DNA of 64,000 nt from Sphingobium lactosutens DS20 (GTDB lineage Bacteria; Pseudomonadota; Alphaproteobacteria; Sphingomonadales; Sphingomonadaceae). Positions 63,780-64,000 of this stretch are shown piece by piece. Every line of letters starts with the position of its first letter. Within the stretch, counting starts at the first letter, position 1. The notes beneath the pieces are model-generated. The model saw only the letters and a program-made list of their open reading frames with translations, had not been told where the DNA came from and ran no database searches. The stretch is from the NCBI RefSeq assembly GCF_000445105.1, contig NZ_ATDP01000098.1, forward strand, positions 1-64,000. Direction: 5' to 3'. Both the position numbers and the translations under genes were made by a program.

Positions 63780-64000
63780 TCAGTTGGGCTGACCGTCGGA
63801 ATCCGAATTAAGCGGCTGCGCCGGGTCCTGATCCATCGGTTTTTTGAGATTGGGGTCGGGCTGAAGATCCGGCACGACGGGGGCCTGCTCAGCCGCTGGC
63901 TGAACGCCGAGTTCAGCCAGCGGCTCCTTGGGCGCGACGGCGTTGGTTTCCAGCGTCGGCACGGTCGGCGGCGCTAATGCCGCGTCGTCCACCCGCGCCT
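63780..64000 (-). CDS. C-terminal part of a Pro/Asp-rich protein, 5' end outside the window
   Basis: The visible 73 or so codons read '...VDDAALAPPTVPTLETN' and end 'PAQPLNSDSDGQPN'. The frame stays open to the window edge, and a GTG at 63992 is probably internal. The low-complexity acidic, proline-rich sequence looks like the disordered tail of a larger protein. It stops 4 bases before the GldG-like gene, so both are likely cotranscribed. The family cannot be told. Confidence 0.45.
   Translation of the reverse strand, partial: ARVDDAALAPPTVPTLETNAVAPKEPLAELGVQPAAEQAPVVPDLQPDPNLKKPMDQDPAQPLNSDSDGQPN

Noticed and set aside
1..64000. CRISPR array, tRNA or rRNA genes
   Set aside because: No regularly spaced repeats and no recognisable tRNA or rRNA sequence were seen on either strand.

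Overview
The window is GC-rich alphaproteobacterial chromosome, most likely from a sphingomonad (Sphingobium, Sphingomonas or Novosphingobium type). The clues are a serine palmitoyltransferase of the Sphingomonas type with its own acyl carrier protein, split glycine decarboxylase genes, a complete dcw cell-wall/division cluster ending in an FtsZ with the alphaproteobacterial C-terminal peptide, and inverted repeats built from 'CCGTTCG...CTGAGC...TGTCGAAGG' units as found scattered in sphingomonad genomes. No rRNA, tRNA or CRISPR array was seen. No stretch longer than about 300 bases lacks a gene; the largest gap is 7216-7503.

Layout. (1) 1-10.1 kb: the distal end of a prophage, with a tail/receptor-binding protein of 1557 aa, two small membrane proteins (holin-like), a peptidoglycan-degrading endolysin, a DUF6527 protein and a tiny lipoprotein. 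An AT-richer cassette follows (7.5-9.1 kb) with an O-acyltransferase and a secreted carbohydrate O-acetylesterase, framed by an imperfect 93-bp direct repeat. After it come small phage genes and a promoter overlapped by a perfect 20-bp palindrome. No integrase lies inside the window. (2) 10.1-19.1 kb: a HIRAN-like gene, then a Tad/Flp pilus locus cpaA-cpaB-cpaC-cpaD-cpaE-tadB-tadC. An IS of the IS5/IS1182 group sits between cpaE and tadB. The expected motor ATPase gene cpaF/tadA is absent, and so are pilin and pseudopilin genes. (3) 19.2-28.6 kb: housekeeping genes: DUF2147, EamA transporter, JmjC-like cupin, chorismate mutase, polyprenyl diphosphate synthase, TSUP permease, a hybrid histidine kinase, HrpB helicase and a complex I accessory subunit. 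(4) 28.7-34.6 kb: sphingolipid genes acp-spt, a second hybrid histidine kinase, a nucleotidyltransferase-like protein and a CYP101-like P450. (5) 34.7-40.3 kb: a DUF938 methyltransferase and the glycine cleavage operon gcvT-gcvH-gcvPA-gcvPB, headed by a tandem glycine riboswitch. (6) 40.3-64 kb, all on the minus strand: dgt, a SPOR/TPR protein, then the dcw cluster, which in transcription order reads mraZ-rsmH-ftsL-ftsI-murE-murF-mraY-murD-ftsW-murG-murC-(65-aa protein)-murB-ddl-ftsQ-ftsA-ftsZ. Putative MraZ boxes lie upstream of mraZ and a terminator follows ftsZ. Two further minus-strand genes (a GldG-like protein and a partial ORF) run off the right edge.

How it fits together. The phage segment looks like a late/lysis module with a lysogenic-conversion cassette that could remodel surface polysaccharide acetylation. 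The Tad locus encodes the secretin and platform of a pilus or secretion machine, but its motor must be encoded elsewhere or be lost. The right half is a tightly coupled operon (many ATGA/GTGA overlaps) for UDP-MurNAc-pentapeptide synthesis, lipid I/II formation and septation. The least explained elements are the acetylation cassette, the cpaF-less Tad locus with an IS in a hairpin loop, and the small protein translationally coupled between murC and murB.
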